From Lysobacteraceae bacterium NML95-0200 (lineage in GTDB: Bacteria > Pseudomonadota > Gammaproteobacteria > Xanthomonadales > Xanthomonadaceae): 64,000 nucleotides of DNA. The translations under genes were made by a program, and so were the position numbers. Numbering within the stretch: the stretch's first letter is position 1; the number at the start of each line of letters is the position of its first letter. Shown piece after piece: positions 46,860 through 56,571 of this stretch. The stretch is from NCBI GenBank assembly GCA_002798255.1, contig NWQQ01000019.1, forward strand, positions 62,001-126,000. Direction: 5' to 3'. The notes beneath the pieces were generated by a model. It searched no databases, was not told the origin of the DNA, and saw only the letters and a list, made by a program, of their open reading frames with translations.

Positions 46860-47879
46860 TCAAGGTTTCAGGGGAACCGCCGGGGCGAACTGCAATTGCC
46901 CGGCGTGGATGGAGGCTTTTGATTCAAAGGCCGGATTTTCAACCTGCCAAGTGCGGGCATTGACCCGGCTTTGCGTGCCGATGCCGGTCACCTGCCAGTC
47001 TTGCGCCTGCAGCGCCTGGCCTGCCTCCAGGGTAAATGCGCCCGGACGAAACAGCCAGGCATAGCCGCCAGTCCGGCTATACAGCCTGCCCTGCCCAGCT
47101 GCGTCGATACATAACGCGGTTTCCTCATCCACGCCCAGCCCCAGCAAGGGCGCTGTGCCATCGCGCTCGGCCAGATGCGCCAGCATGGTCATCAGCCGCG
47201 CCTGGCGCTGGCGTTCATTGAAATGGGTATCGGTCAGGATGCCGCTGGAATACAGCGGCTCAAGACGCAGGAAATCACTCACCAGGGTCATGGCCGGGGT
47301 GCGCGCATCCGCCAGCGCCTGCGCTGATGTCAGGCTGCCGCCATCCAGTGCGCCATACACATGCCGCCCCTGCACCGCCAATCCGGCACTGGTGCCGCCC
47401 AGCGGCTTGCCTGCCGCCACATGGCGATTGATGGCCGCCTGCACCGGCGTGTCCTGCCAGAAACGCAGATAGCGCGCCTGGTCGCCACCGCCGATGAAAA
47501 TGCCGTCGGCGCTTTCAATCACGGCCAGCACTTCCGGGTCAAACGCCGCTTCACGGCTGTGAAACACCAGTGTGCGCACCGAAGTTACGCCGCCAATCCG
47601 CCGGTACATTTCGCGCTGATTCTGGTTCTGCATCGAGGCGCGCAGCACCACGATATGCCCGTGACCTGCGCGCCCGAAAAACCAGCGAAAAGCCTCTTGC
47701 GGCCATTCACCGCCACCGACCAGCATCAGTCCTGGCTGCATCCTGCCGGGTGTTGCCGCAGTCACATCGCCGATTTGGTAATAGTCATAGGCCGCGCGCT
47801 GGCCGCCGGAAACGCTTGCACAGCCCGCCAGCAGTGCACCCAGCAAGCTCAGGCTGTACATGAGCAGCTTTCTTATCAT
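46860..47879 (-). CDS. Cyanophycinase-like S51 peptidase, lipoprotein
   Basis: 339 aa from the ATG at 47879, after GGGAGG. The N-terminus MIRKLLMYSLSLLGALLAGC has a lipobox (LAGC), so it should be anchored to a membrane outside the cytoplasm. The S51 nucleophile motif GGTSAGLAV with ADGIFIGGGDQARYL upstream fits the cyanophycinase branch, and DEETALCID is a typical later motif. Cyanophycinase cuts multi-L-arginyl-poly-L-aspartate into beta-Asp-Arg. Operon with an isoaspartyl peptidase and divergent from a TonB receptor. A different peptide substrate is possible. Confidence 0.85.
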   Translation of the reverse strand: MIRKLLMYSLSLLGALLAGCASVSGGQRAAYDYYQIGDVTAATPGRMQPGLMLVGGGEWPQEAFRWFFGRAGHGHIVVLRASMQNQNQREMYRRIGGVTSVRTLVFHSREAAFDPEVLAVIESADGIFIGGGDQARYLRFWQDTPVQAAINRHVAAGKPLGGTSAGLAVQGRHVYGALDGGSLTSAQALADARTPAMTLVSDFLRLEPLYSSGILTDTHFNERQRQARLMTMLAHLAERDGTAPLLGLGVDEETALCIDAAGQGRLYSRTGGYAWLFRPGAFTLEAGQALQAQDWQVTGIGTQSRVNARTWQVENPAFESKASIHAGQLQFAPAVPLKP

Positions 47880-48032
47880 GCCTCCCAACCCCTGTCCGGA
47901 TAGCCAAGCCGACTTTGTTTTAGCACGAAACACCAAGCATTCCGAGGCGCCCATTCATGCGGCTATGCAGCAATACAAGATGTAAAAACTCTGTTATCAC
48001 TGCCGCCGTAGGCACTCTCACGGGAGATTCTC

Positions 48033-50777
48033 ATGCGCAAGACAGTCCTTGGTCATGCCATCTTTTCTGCGTTGACGCTCACCCCGGCGCTGGCGTGCGC
48101 GCAAGCCGCATCCACCGAAGCAACGGCCTCGCAGCCCCTGGACAAAATCACCGTCACCGGCTCGCGCATCCCGCGCACGCAAGTGGAAGGCCCGGCCGCC
48201 ATCACCGCCATCTCCGCCGAACAAATCCAGGCCAGTGGCTTTACCTCGGTGCCGGAGCTGTTGCGCTCGCTGACGCAAAACGGTGGCGAAACCCAGGGGC
48301 AGCAGTCCTCGATGGGCGCAGCCACCACGCCGGGCGCGCAACAGGTCAGCCTGCGTGGCCTCGGCGCCAATCACACGCTGATATTGATCAACGGCCGCCG
48401 CGTGGCCGACTTCCCGCTGCCACTGCAAGGGCGCAGCAATTTCACCGATGTCGGCAATATTCCGCTGGGCATGATTGAGCGCGTGGAAGTGCTGACCGGC
48501 AGCGCATCGGCCATTTATGGTTCGGATGCAATGGCCGGGGTCATCAACCTCATCCTGAAAAAATCCGCCGACGGCACCCACATCGACTATCGCTATGGCA
48601 ATAGCAGCCGCGGTGGCGGCCAGTCACAGCGCCTGACCCTCACCAGCGGCTTCGAGCGTAATGCCTTCAGTGCGGTATTCGGGCTGGAAGTACAAAACAA
48701 GAAGCCGCTTTGGAGCACCCGGCGCAGCATACAAAACTCCACCTTGAATGCCCCCGATGCCGATAGCCGCCTGCCACGGCTGATTGCCGAAATTTATGAC
48801 GATGACGCAGGCGAGAACATCGCGCCGGGCGATGCCTGCGCGGCCATGGGGCATCTCAACGAAGGCACCACGACGCTGGCCAATGGCGATTATGGCGCCT
48901 ACTGCGGCAGCGAGCGCGCCATCGCCTACAACACCATCGAGCAGCAGCGCAAAGGCATCAATGCCTATGCCGCGATGCGCTATCAATTTTCGGAGAACTT
49001 GGATTGGTTTGCCGACCTGCAATGGGGGCGACACAAAGTGGCGCTGCTCAATACCCCGACCCGCTGGGCCTTCCAAGACCCGGCTTCCACCCGCAATTAC
49101 GCCAATGTGTTCTACAACGCCCATAGCGGACGTTATGAAGCCTGGTGGCGGCAATTTGCACCGGAAGAAATGGGCGGCATCCGTCGCGCCATGAACCGCA
49201 ATACACAGAAAACCCTTGCCGTTGCCACCGGGCTTGAAGGCACCTGGGGCGAGGACTGGCAATGGCAGGCGGCGCTCAACCACGCGCAATACAAGGCCGA
49301 TGTACGCTTTGCGCGCATCCATGCCGAGGCCGCCAATCGCCTGTTCCTGGGCGAGCGCCAGGGCTATGACAGCGACGGTTATGCCATCTACAACACCGAC
49401 CCCGAGCGCCTGTTCCGCCCGCTCAGTGTGGCCGAATACGACGCGATTGCCGCGACCTCGACCTTCCGCCCGAAGGCACAGACCGACACGCTCTCGCTCA
49501 CCGTCAACAACCCCGCGCTGTTCTCGATGCCCGCCGGGGATGCCGGTTTTGCCGGCGTTCTCGAATATGGCCGCCAGTCCTATGCCATCCATCCCGACCC
49601 GGTGGCACTCACTACCGGCTATTACGGTGCCCGCTATGGCGATGGCAGCGGCAAGCGCAATCACTGGAGTGTGGCAGGCGAAGCCCGCATCCCGCTGCTT
49701 GCCAGACTCGATGCCAGCCTTGCCGGTCGCTATGACCGCTACCGCTATGCCGGCAATCAGCCCGGCAAATTCACCTACCACCTGGGGCTGGAATGGCGGC
49801 CGCTGGACAGCCTGCTGCTGCGCAGCTCCTACGGCACCGGCTTCCGCGCCCCCGACCTGCACTACCTGTTTGCCGGCGAGGACTATTTCCGCACCCGCGC
49901 CACCGACCATTACCGCTGCCGCCTGGCCAACCCGGATGCACCGATTGCCAACTGCCGCAGCAGCCTGCGCCGTGCCCGCGTCACCAATATCCGCACCGGC
50001 AACCCGGCGCTGGACGTGGAAACCAGCACCTCGCTGACCGCCGGTATCGTCTGGTCGCCCACGGCGGACTTCGATATTTCGCTGGACTACTACCGCATTC
50101 GCATCCGCAACCAGGTGCAAGATTTCAGTATCGACGCACTGCTGCGCCAAGAGGCCGATTGCCGTCTGGGACAGACTCCGGGCGGCAGTCCGGTGGATGC
50201 GACATCGCCCAGTTGCGTGGATGCCATTGCCCGGGTGATGCGCGATGGCGCAACGCTGACCGGCGTGCGCTTCAACCCCATCAATATCTCGCGGGAGGAG
50301 ACTTCCGGCTTCGACCTTGCCAGCCACTATCGCCTGCGCACCGAAAATGCCGGTGACTTCCGCTTCCGCGCCAGCTATAGCTGGGTACACAAACACACTA
50401 GCCAGCAATATCCGGGCGACCCGATAGAGAACCAGCTGGCCGTGGATACGGGTTATTACATCCCGCGCAGCAAGGCCAATATCGGCCTTGCCTGGGAGAA
50501 AGGGCCAATGGGACTTAACCTGTACGGGCACCGGCTGGGACGGATTTCCAACTACGACAACAATGCCTGGACGCCCGCCACCTGGCGTCTGAATGCCGGT
50601 GCGCATTACGACATCAGCCCGCAGCTGGGCATCGCCCTGTCGGTCAACAATCTGCAGGACAAGATGCCGCCGCGCGATGCGACCTATAGCTCATACCCCT
50701 ATTACGATATTTCCTGGTATGACGCGGTGGGGCGCAGCTACTGGCTGCAACTGAGCTGGAAAATCGGCAAGCAGTGA
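48033..50777 (+). CDS. TonB-dependent outer-membrane receptor
   Basis: 914 aa. Signal peptide (about 1-25), then LDKITVTGSRIPRTQ, a TonB-box-like start typical of xanthomonad/caulobacter receptors with GSRI. The plug (about 40-165) contains VSLRGLGANHTLILINGRRV and GSASAIYGSDAMAGVINLIL. A 22-strand barrel follows, ending YWLQLSWKIGK. Start has AGGGA-like GGGAGATTC upstream. Transcribed away from the peptidase pair across 153 bp; it may import the oligopeptide that the pair digests. Ligand not determinable from sequence. Confidence 0.93.
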   Translation: MRKTVLGHAIFSALTLTPALACAQAASTEATASQPLDKITVTGSRIPRTQVEGPAAITAISAEQIQASGFTSVPELLRSLTQNGGETQGQQSSMGAATTPGAQQVSLRGLGANHTLILINGRRVADFPLPLQGRSNFTDVGNIPLGMIERVEVLTGSASAIYGSDAMAGVINLILKKSADGTHIDYRYGNSSRGGGQSQRLTLTSGFERNAFSAVFGLEVQNKKPLWSTRRSIQNSTLNAPDADSRLPRLIAEIYDDDAGENIAPGDACAAMGHLNEGTTTLANGDYGAYCGSERAIAYNTIEQQRKGINAYAAMRYQFSENLDWFADLQWGRHKVALLNTPTRWAFQDPASTRNYANVFYNAHSGRYEAWWRQFAPEEMGGIRRAMNRNTQKTLAVATGLEGTWGEDWQWQAALNHAQYKADVRFARIHAEAANRLFLGERQGYDSDGYAIYNTDPERLFRPLSVAEYDAIAATSTFRPKAQTDTLSLTVNNPALFSMPAGDAGFAGVLEYGRQSYAIHPDPVALTTGYYGARYGDGSGKRNHWSVAGEARIPLLARLDASLAGRYDRYRYAGNQPGKFTYHLGLEWRPLDSLLLRSSYGTGFRAPDLHYLFAGEDYFRTRATDHYRCRLANPDAPIANCRSSLRRARVTNIRTGNPALDVETSTSLTAGIVWSPTADFDISLDYYRIRIRNQVQDFSIDALLRQEADCRLGQTPGGSPVDATSPSCVDAIARVMRDGATLTGVRFNPINISREETSGFDLASHYRLRTENAGDFRFRASYSWVHKHTSQQYPGDPIENQLAVDTGYYIPRSKANIGLAWEKGPMGLNLYGHRLGRISNYDNNAWTPATWRLNAGAHYDISPQLGIALSVNNLQDKMPPRDATYSSYPYYDISWYDAVGRSYWLQLSWKIGKQ

Positions 50778-50796
50778 TTGCCATCGCCACAACGGC

Positions 50797-50823
50797 AACG
50801 CCCGGCAGGATTTGCCGGGCGTT
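50797..50823. terminator. Terminator after the TonB receptor gene
   Basis: AACGCCCGGCA/TGCCGGGCGTT, 11-bp stem with a 5-nt loop, 20 nt after the stop. A short T run follows on the plus strand; on the minus strand it can also serve the comEA-like gene. Confidence 0.75.
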
Positions 50824-50845
50824 TGCATATCGGCACGCTGGCGAC

Positions 50846-51205
50846 TTATTTATTACCACCGGTGCTGGCCACACGCCTCTGCGCAGGCTGGGCTACGCTG
50901 CGGGAGGCCGGCGCAGCCTGTGCCGCAGCTGCCCCGCCCACACTCATGCGGTCGATATTGCGCTCTACCGTGGCAAGACCGATACCCCGCACATTCGCCA
51001 ATTCTTCCACGCTCTTGAACGGGCCGTTCTGCTCACGGTAGGCAACGATTGCCTGCGCCTTGGCAGGCCCGACATTCACCAGCACGCGACTGAGTGCTTC
51101 GGCATCGGCGGTATTGAGGTTCACCACTTCATTGGCAAAGGCATTGGCAGCGATGAGGCACAGCAACAGCAACAGCGCCTTGACGGAGAAAAATACGGTT
51201 TTCAT
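50846..51205 (-). CDS. ComEA-like helix-hairpin-helix protein
   Basis: 119 aa. Signal peptide MKTVFFSVKALLLLLCLIAA, cleavage near ANA-FAN, then the HhH pair VNLNTADAEALSRVLVNVGP and FKSVEELANVRGIGLATVER, and a low-complexity Ala/Gln tail. Periplasmic DNA-binding protein of the ComEA family, which pulls in DNA during natural transformation; some small members have other roles. The ATG at 51205 is chosen for the signal peptide. Confidence 0.85.
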   Translation of the reverse strand: MKTVFFSVKALLLLLCLIAANAFANEVVNLNTADAEALSRVLVNVGPAKAQAIVAYREQNGPFKSVEELANVRGIGLATVERNIDRMSVGGAAAAQAAPASRSVAQPAQRRVASTGGNK

Positions 51206-51411
51206 GACCAGCTCCTTTATCTGCAACCCGGCCATTCCGGGCAAGTTCAGTGTCCTGATTGCAGCTGCCCATCGCCATCATCCAGCACCACCTATGGCTG
51301 ACAGCCAAGGCGCATTGAAACTGTCGGACTTTTGCCTGCCATGCAGGCAGACAAGCGGGTATTTGCCCCTGCAACAAAGACGATTCAGGCATCAGCTCGC
51401 CTGCCAAAAGC

Positions 51412-51436
51412 AAAGACCCGCCGGCGGCGGGTCTTT
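51412..51436 (-). terminator. Terminator after ychF
   Basis: AAAGACCCGCC/GGCGGGTCTTT with a 3-nt loop, 11 nt after the ychF stop; the minus strand continues GCTTTTGG. Confidence 0.8.
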
Positions 51437-51446
51437 GGATGGCGCA

Positions 51447-52538
51447 TTACACATTGAAACGGAAGTGCAGCACATCGCCTTCCTGTACACGGTATTCCTT
51501 GCCTTCCAGACGCAGGCGGCCAGCCTCTTTGGCGCCGGCTTCGCCCTTGTATTGGATGAAGTCATCAAAGGCGATGGTTTCGGCGCGGATAAAGCCCTTT
51601 TCAAAGTCGGTATGAATCACTGCGGCGGCCTGCGGCGCGGTGGCGCCTTTCTTCACCGTCCAGGCGCGCACTTCCTTGACCCCGGCAGTGAAATAGGTCT
51701 GCAGACCGAGCAGGGTGTAGGCGGCGCGAATCACGCGGTTGAGGCCGGGTTCTTCAAGGCCGAGGTCGGCAAGGAAGGTGTCGCGGTCGGCATCGTCCAG
51801 CTGCGAGAGTTCTTCTTCGATGGCGGCTGACACCGGCACCACCTGCGAGCCTTCGGCCTCGGCATGGCGGCGCACCGCATCCAGATGCGGGTTGTTCTCG
51901 AAGCCATCCTCCAGCACATTGGCCACATACATCACCGGCTTGATGGTGAGCAGGAACAGGTCGCGGATCACCGCCTGCTCGTCCTCGTCCAGCCCCAGTG
52001 CGCGCACCGGACGCCCCGCATCCAGGCCTTCACGCACGCGGCTCAGCACTTCCACGCGCCGTTTGGCGTCCTTGTCGCCACTTTTGGCATTGCGCTCGGC
52101 GCGTTGCAGGGCTTTTTCCACCGATTCCAGGTCAGCCAGCGCCAGCTCGGTGTCGATGGTTTCGATATCGGCCAGCGGGTCAACCTTGTTGCTGACGTGA
52201 ATTACGTCCGGGTGCTCGAAGCAGCGCACCACATGGGCGATGGCATCGACTTCGCGGATATTGGCCAAGAACTTGTTGCCCAGCCCCTCGCCCTTGGCCG
52301 CACCGGCCACCAGTCCGGCGATATCGACAAACTCCACGGCGGTAGGAATGGTGCGCTCGGGCTTGACGATTTCAGCCAGCGCATCCAGACGCGGGTCGGG
52401 CACCGGCACCACACCAACATTCGGCTCGATGGTGCAGAACGGAAAATTGGCCGCAGCGATACCGGCGCGGGTCAGGGCATTGAACAGGGTGGACTTGCCG
52501 ACGTTCGGCAAACCGACGATGCCGCATTGAATGGCCAT
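51447..52538 (-). CDS. ychF: Ribosome-binding ATPase YchF
   Basis: 363 aa, OBG family. G1 GLPNVGKST, switch [19 protein letters not shown], a central coiled coil (about 130-200) and a C-terminal TGS domain ending LHFRFNV. YchF prefers ATP over GTP and binds the 50S subunit. It lies directly downstream of pth, a widespread gene pair. Confidence 0.97.
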   Translation of the reverse strand: MAIQCGIVGLPNVGKSTLFNALTRAGIAAANFPFCTIEPNVGVVPVPDPRLDALAEIVKPERTIPTAVEFVDIAGLVAGAAKGEGLGNKFLANIREVDAIAHVVRCFEHPDVIHVSNKVDPLADIETIDTELALADLESVEKALQRAERNAKSGDKDAKRRVEVLSRVREGLDAGRPVRALGLDEDEQAVIRDLFLLTIKPVMYVANVLEDGFENNPHLDAVRRHAEAEGSQVVPVSAAIEEELSQLDDADRDTFLADLGLEEPGLNRVIRAAYTLLGLQTYFTAGVKEVRAWTVKKGATAPQAAAVIHTDFEKGFIRAETIAFDDFIQYKGEAGAKEAGRLRLEGKEYRVQEGDVLHFRFNV

Positions 52539-52572
52539 GAAAAATCCTCAGAAAAATCGCCGCGCAAAGCCT

Positions 52573-53169
52573 TCAAGCCTTGCCGCGGCAGGAATTGGAA
52601 GTATGCAGGCGCTTCATCGCCTCGTTGAAATTGCCAGCCAGCGCCAGCGGCAGTACGTCGATGGCCGCATCAATAGCGCGCTGGGTCAATACCTCGTCCT
52701 CGCCGCTGGCACGCCCCAGCACCCAGCCGACCACACGCTCTTTGTGGCCGGGGTGACCGATGCCCACGCGCAGGCGGTGGAAGGCGCCATGGCCGAGCAC
52801 GCGCATGATGTCGCGCAGGCCGTTCTGGCCGCCGTGACCGCCATCGAACTTCAGACGGATATCGCCGGGCGCCAAGTCAAGCTCGTCATGCGCCACCAGC
52901 ATCTGCTGCGGCGCAATTTTCCAGAACTGCAACGCCGCCAGCACCGATTTGCCCGACAGGTTCATGAAGGTGGCGGGCTTGAGCAACCATACCTCCTGCC
53001 CGGCGATGCTGGCTCGCGCCACACTGCCAAACAGCTTGCCTTCGGCGCGCCAAGCCGCACCGGCATTTTCTGCCAGGGCATCCACAAAACGAAAACCCGC
53101 ATTGTGGCGGGTTCCGGCGTGTTCGGCTCCGGGGTTGCCAAGGCCGACGATCAAACGCAATTCACTCAT
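52573..53169 (-). CDS. pth: Peptidyl-tRNA hydrolase
   Basis: 198 aa from the ATG at 53169 (MSELRLIVGLGNPGAEHAGT). Catalytic His in TRHNAG, Asn in PATFMNLSG and Asp in VAHDELDLAPGD are present. Recycles peptidyl-tRNA from stalled translation. The ten in-frame codons upstream are not conserved. Between rplY and ychF. Confidence 0.97.
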   Translation of the reverse strand: MSELRLIVGLGNPGAEHAGTRHNAGFRFVDALAENAGAAWRAEGKLFGSVARASIAGQEVWLLKPATFMNLSGKSVLAALQFWKIAPQQMLVAHDELDLAPGDIRLKFDGGHGGQNGLRDIMRVLGHGAFHRLRVGIGHPGHKERVVGWVLGRASGEDEVLTQRAIDAAIDVLPLALAGNFNEAMKRLHTSNSCRGKA

Positions 53170-53211
53170 AAAGCAAAGGCGGTGCAGATTTCGCTGCACC
53201 GCCCCGGGCGA

Positions 53212-53841
53212 TTATTCGCCTTCACCTTCGCCCTCGGCAGCCGGGGCTTCATCTTCCACATGACCCTTGCCATAGCGCGCCACGGCCACGGCCGGGTTGA
53301 ATTCGTCGCTGATGGCATGTGCCAGGCGCACGCCTTCGGGCAGCTTGACATCGGACAGGTGCACGGTGTCACCGGCCTTGATGCTGCCCAGATCCACTTC
53401 GATGAACTCCGGCAGATGGCGCGGCAGCATCACCACTTCCACATCGTTGAGTTCGCTGGTGACGGTCACTTCAGCGGACTTGCCGGCCGGCGAATTTTCG
53501 ATGTTGGTGAAGTGCAGCGGCACGCGCACGGTGATTTCCACGCCCTGCGGGATGCGCTGGAAATCCAGGTGCATGATGATTTGCTTGTACGGATGGCGCT
53601 GCATATCACGCAGCAGCACGCGCTCGACCTTGCCATCGATATCCAGGCTGATCAGCGAGGAATAGAACCAGTCATGCTGCTGAGCCAGCCACACCGGCTC
53701 CTGGTTCAGGGTGATGCTCTGTGGCGCTTCGCCGCCACCGTAGATGACCGCAGGCAGCTGACCGGCACGACGCAGGCGGCGGCTCGCACCTTTCCCCTCG
53801 TCCTTACGGGCAAATGCCACAAGTTTGTGTTGGTTGGACAT
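53212..53841 (-). CDS. rplY: 50S ribosomal protein L25, Ctc form
   Basis: 209 aa. The N-terminal 5S rRNA-binding L25 domain (about 1-90) is followed by the beta-rich CTC domain and an acidic tail (AAEGEGEGE). Longer than the 94-aa E. coli protein, as in most non-enteric bacteria. ATG at 53841 gives MSNQHKLVAFARKDEGKGAS. 43 nt before pth. Confidence 0.95.
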   Translation of the reverse strand: MSNQHKLVAFARKDEGKGASRRLRRAGQLPAVIYGGGEAPQSITLNQEPVWLAQQHDWFYSSLISLDIDGKVERVLLRDMQRHPYKQIIMHLDFQRIPQGVEITVRVPLHFTNIENSPAGKSAEVTVTSELNDVEVVMLPRHLPEFIEVDLGSIKAGDTVHLSDVKLPEGVRLAHAISDEFNPAVAVARYGKGHVEDEAPAAEGEGEGE

Positions 53842-53949
53842 GTTGTCTCTCACTTAAGGTTCATTGAAAGCCGCATCGCTGCGGCAGGGCGACTCCCCCG
53901 CGACCAGAGGAGCCGATTTGCGCAGCTTGCACTGCGCGAATGCTTTGAA

Positions 53950-54906
53950 TCAATCCACGTACAGGGAGCTGACCGATTCGCCGAAGGCAATCCGGCGGAT
54001 GGTTTCGGCCAGCATCTCGGCCACGGAAATCTGGCGAATTTTGTCACAAGTCCGCGCCGCATCGGAGAGCGGAATGGTATCGGTCACCACCAGCTCGTCC
54101 AATGCCGAGCGGGTGATATTGTCGATGGCAGGCCCCGACAACACCGGATGGGTGATGTAGGCGGCCACCTTGGCAGCGCCGTTTTCCTTGAGCGCGGCAG
54201 CGGCAGCGCACAGCGTGCCGGCGGTATCGACGATGTCATCGACCAGTACGCAATTCTTGCCGGCCACATCGCCGATGATGTTCATCACCGTAGCGACATT
54301 GGCGCGCGGGCGGCGCTTGTCGATGATGGCCAAATCGGCATCGTCCAGGCGCTTGGCGATGGCACGGGCACGCACCACACCGCCGACGTCGGGCGAGACC
54401 ACCACCATGTTTTCGGTGCCGTACACGCGCCAGATGTCGGCCAGCAGCAGGGGCGAGGCATAGACATTGTCCACCGGCACATCGAAAAAGCCCTGGATCT
54501 GGTCGGCATGCAAGTCCAGGGTCAACAGCCGGTCGGTCTTGACCGCACTGAACATGCTGGCAGCGACCTTGGCGGTAATCGGCACACGCGCCGAACGCGG
54601 GCGACGATCCTGGCGGGCATAGCCGAAATACGGCACCACCGCAGTGACCTTGCTGGCCGAGGCGCGCTTGAGCGCATCAATCAGCACCAGCAGCTCAAAC
54701 AAGTTTTCCGCCGAAGGCGCACAGGTCGGCTGAATGACGAAAACGTCCTTGCCACGCACGTTTTCTTCGATTTCCACCTGGACTTCGCCGTCGGAGAAGC
54801 GCCCGACCAGCGCCTTGCCCATGCGGATACCCAGCTCGTCACAAACGGCCTTGGCCAGCGGGCGATTGGCGTTACCGGAGAAAACCAGCAAATTGCTACC
54901 GTCCAT
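53950..54906 (-). CDS. prs: Ribose-phosphate pyrophosphokinase
   Basis: 318 aa from the ATG at 54906 ([20 protein letters not shown]). Contains the FSDGE loop, [13 protein letters not shown] flexible loop, and the PRPP-binding [10 protein letters not shown]. Makes PRPP for nucleotide, His and Trp synthesis. The in-frame upstream codons to 54966 lack similarity. Lies after tRNA-Gln and ispE, the common gammaproteobacterial order. Confidence 0.97.
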   Translation of the reverse strand: MDGSNLLVFSGNANRPLAKAVCDELGIRMGKALVGRFSDGEVQVEIEENVRGKDVFVIQPTCAPSAENLFELLVLIDALKRASASKVTAVVPYFGYARQDRRPRSARVPITAKVAASMFSAVKTDRLLTLDLHADQIQGFFDVPVDNVYASPLLLADIWRVYGTENMVVVSPDVGGVVRARAIAKRLDDADLAIIDKRRPRANVATVMNIIGDVAGKNCVLVDDIVDTAGTLCAAAAALKENGAAKVAAYITHPVLSGPAIDNITRSALDELVVTDTIPLSDAARTCDKIRQISVAEMLAETIRRIAFGESVSSLYVD

Positions 54907-54998
54907 CGTCAATCCTGAAGCAAACCCTGAAAAGAAAAACGGACGAATGAGAAAGCGGGCGACCATGCGCTGTGCAATTCATCATTCGTCCTGTTGTA

Positions 54999-55073
54999 TG
55001 GCAGGGGCGGAAGGATTCGAACCTACGCATGCCAGGATCAAAACCTGGTGCCTTAACCACTTGGCGACGCCCC
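54999..55073 (-). tRNA. tRNA-Gln (TTG)
   Basis: 75 nt with encoded CCA. Acceptor GGGGCGT, anticodon loop TTTTGAT with anticodon TTG, T-loop GTTCGAATC. It directly abuts the ispE stop codon (55073), so it is probably processed from an ispE-prs transcript. Confidence 0.97.
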
Positions 55074-55957
55074 TAAATTTGCGTTGTGCTCTCCAGTGCA
55101 TCCAGTAGTGGTGAGCGCGCTGCACCTGTCACCACTTGCGTTTGCAACGACAAGGGTAACCGGGCTTGCGCGGCTCGGGCTTCATCCAGCGTGGAAAACT
55201 CGACGAAGCAACCACTGCCGCTGCCGGTGAGTCTGGCTTTGCCAATGCTTGCCAATGCCTCCAGCGCTGCTGCGACTGCCGCTTCACGCTTTCTGAGCAC
55301 CGGCTCGAACGCATTGCCGACCCGTTCCCCGGAGAGGAAGTTGCGTATTGTGGCCGGCTTTGCGTTGCGAGTCAATTCTTTTGATTGAAAAAGTTCAGCC
55401 GTCGGCACATGCACCCCCGGAAAGGCCAGTACATAGGCCGCCTCCGGCAGCTCAACCGGAGTGATGCGCTCGCCCACACCTTCTGCCCAGGCATTGTGCC
55501 CATACACAAATACCGGCACATCTGCGCCCAGTTGCAAGCCCAGCTGCGCAAGTCTTGCCACCGGTAGGTTCAACTGCCACAGCCGGCTCAATACCCGCAG
55601 CACGGTGGCCGCATCCGAGGAGCCGCCGCCAAAGCCACCGCCTGCCGGGATGCGTTTTTCGATGGCGATATCCGCCCCCATCGGGCAGCCGGTTTCGGCC
55701 TGCAACAAGCGCGCGGCACGCACTGCCAGGTCATCGGCCTCGGCCACCCCGGCAACAGAATCGCCCACACGGCAGATACGGCCATCCGCGCGCAGCCGCA
55801 GATGCACGCGATCACCCCAGTCCAGCATGCGGAACACGGTTTGCAGCGTGTGATAGCCATCCGCGCGGCGGCCAGTGATTTCCAGCATCAGATTGAGTTT
55901 GGCAGGCGCCGGCCAGGCGCTCCAGCCATCGCTTGCAGGAAATTCACGGCTATTCAT
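55073..55957 (-). CDS. ispE: 4-diphosphocytidyl-2-C-methyl-D-erythritol kinase
   Basis: 294 aa GHMP kinase. [20 protein letters not shown] at the start holds the catalytic Lys region, [14 protein letters not shown] is the ATP-binding loop and [12 protein letters not shown] the third GHMP motif. Fourth step of the MEP isoprenoid pathway. The start overlaps the lolB stop by 4 nt; the stop overlaps the 5' end of tRNA-Gln by one base. Confidence 0.96.
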   Translation of the reverse strand: MNSREFPASDGWSAWPAPAKLNLMLEITGRRADGYHTLQTVFRMLDWGDRVHLRLRADGRICRVGDSVAGVAEADDLAVRAARLLQAETGCPMGADIAIEKRIPAGGGFGGGSSDAATVLRVLSRLWQLNLPVARLAQLGLQLGADVPVFVYGHNAWAEGVGERITPVELPEAAYVLAFPGVHVPTAELFQSKELTRNAKPATIRNFLSGERVGNAFEPVLRKREAAVAAALEALASIGKARLTGSGSGCFVEFSTLDEARAAQARLPLSLQTQVVTGAARSPLLDALESTTQI

Positions 55958-56571
55958 TGCGCCTCACTCCAGGTATCCACCACCAGCCGCACGCGGTTCT
56001 GCCCCTGGCTTGCACTGATGCGTGCAGGCCATTGCCCGCCGGGGGTGAACTCGATATGCCAGCCGTTTTGCACCAGCCCAAGCAGCCTGCCATCGGCGGC
56101 AAAGCGGTATTGCAAAACCGCCATATCCGGGGCGGGACGACCCCGCAGCCAGTGCTGCAAGGCCGAGACTGGAATATCCCAGCCGGTGATTTCCCGCAAC
56201 AGGATTTGTGCATCAGCGCCATGCCGGGCACCTTCAAGCAGGCCATGAATCACCGCCCCGTCATCGGCCACCGAAAGCTGCCAGCTTTGCCGGGTCAGCG
56301 GCGCCGAAAGCATCACCCGGTAGCCTTCTGCGCCTTGCTGCTGCCATTCAATGCGGGCATTGCCGCTCTGTGTACCGCTAACCATCGCCACCCGGCCGGT
56401 CATTGCCCAATGCGCATCGACTTCTGCCGGCAGTGCTGCAATCTGCAGCTTGCAAGTTTCGCTCTGCGTATCGGCACTACACACCAGGGCAGGCGCTTGC
56501 GGGCGCGGCGGCTGCCCGGCGCAGGCAGCAAGTGTCAGCACACAGCTGATGACAAAAATTTTGAGTTTCAA
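55954..56571 (-). CDS. lolB: Outer-membrane lipoprotein LolB
   Basis: 205 aa. Lipobox LAAC after [17 protein letters not shown]. The LolB fold motifs [12 protein letters not shown] and [20 protein letters not shown] are visible. Receives lipoproteins from LolA and inserts them in the outer membrane. Overlaps both neighbours by 4 nt (ispE and the TPR gene), so the three are translationally coupled. Confidence 0.92.
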   Translation of the reverse strand: MKLKIFVISCVLTLAACAGQPPRPQAPALVCSADTQSETCKLQIAALPAEVDAHWAMTGRVAMVSGTQSGNARIEWQQQGAEGYRVMLSAPLTRQSWQLSVADDGAVIHGLLEGARHGADAQILLREITGWDIPVSALQHWLRGRPAPDMAVLQYRFAADGRLLGLVQNGWHIEFTPGGQWPARISASQGQNRVRLVVDTWSEAQ

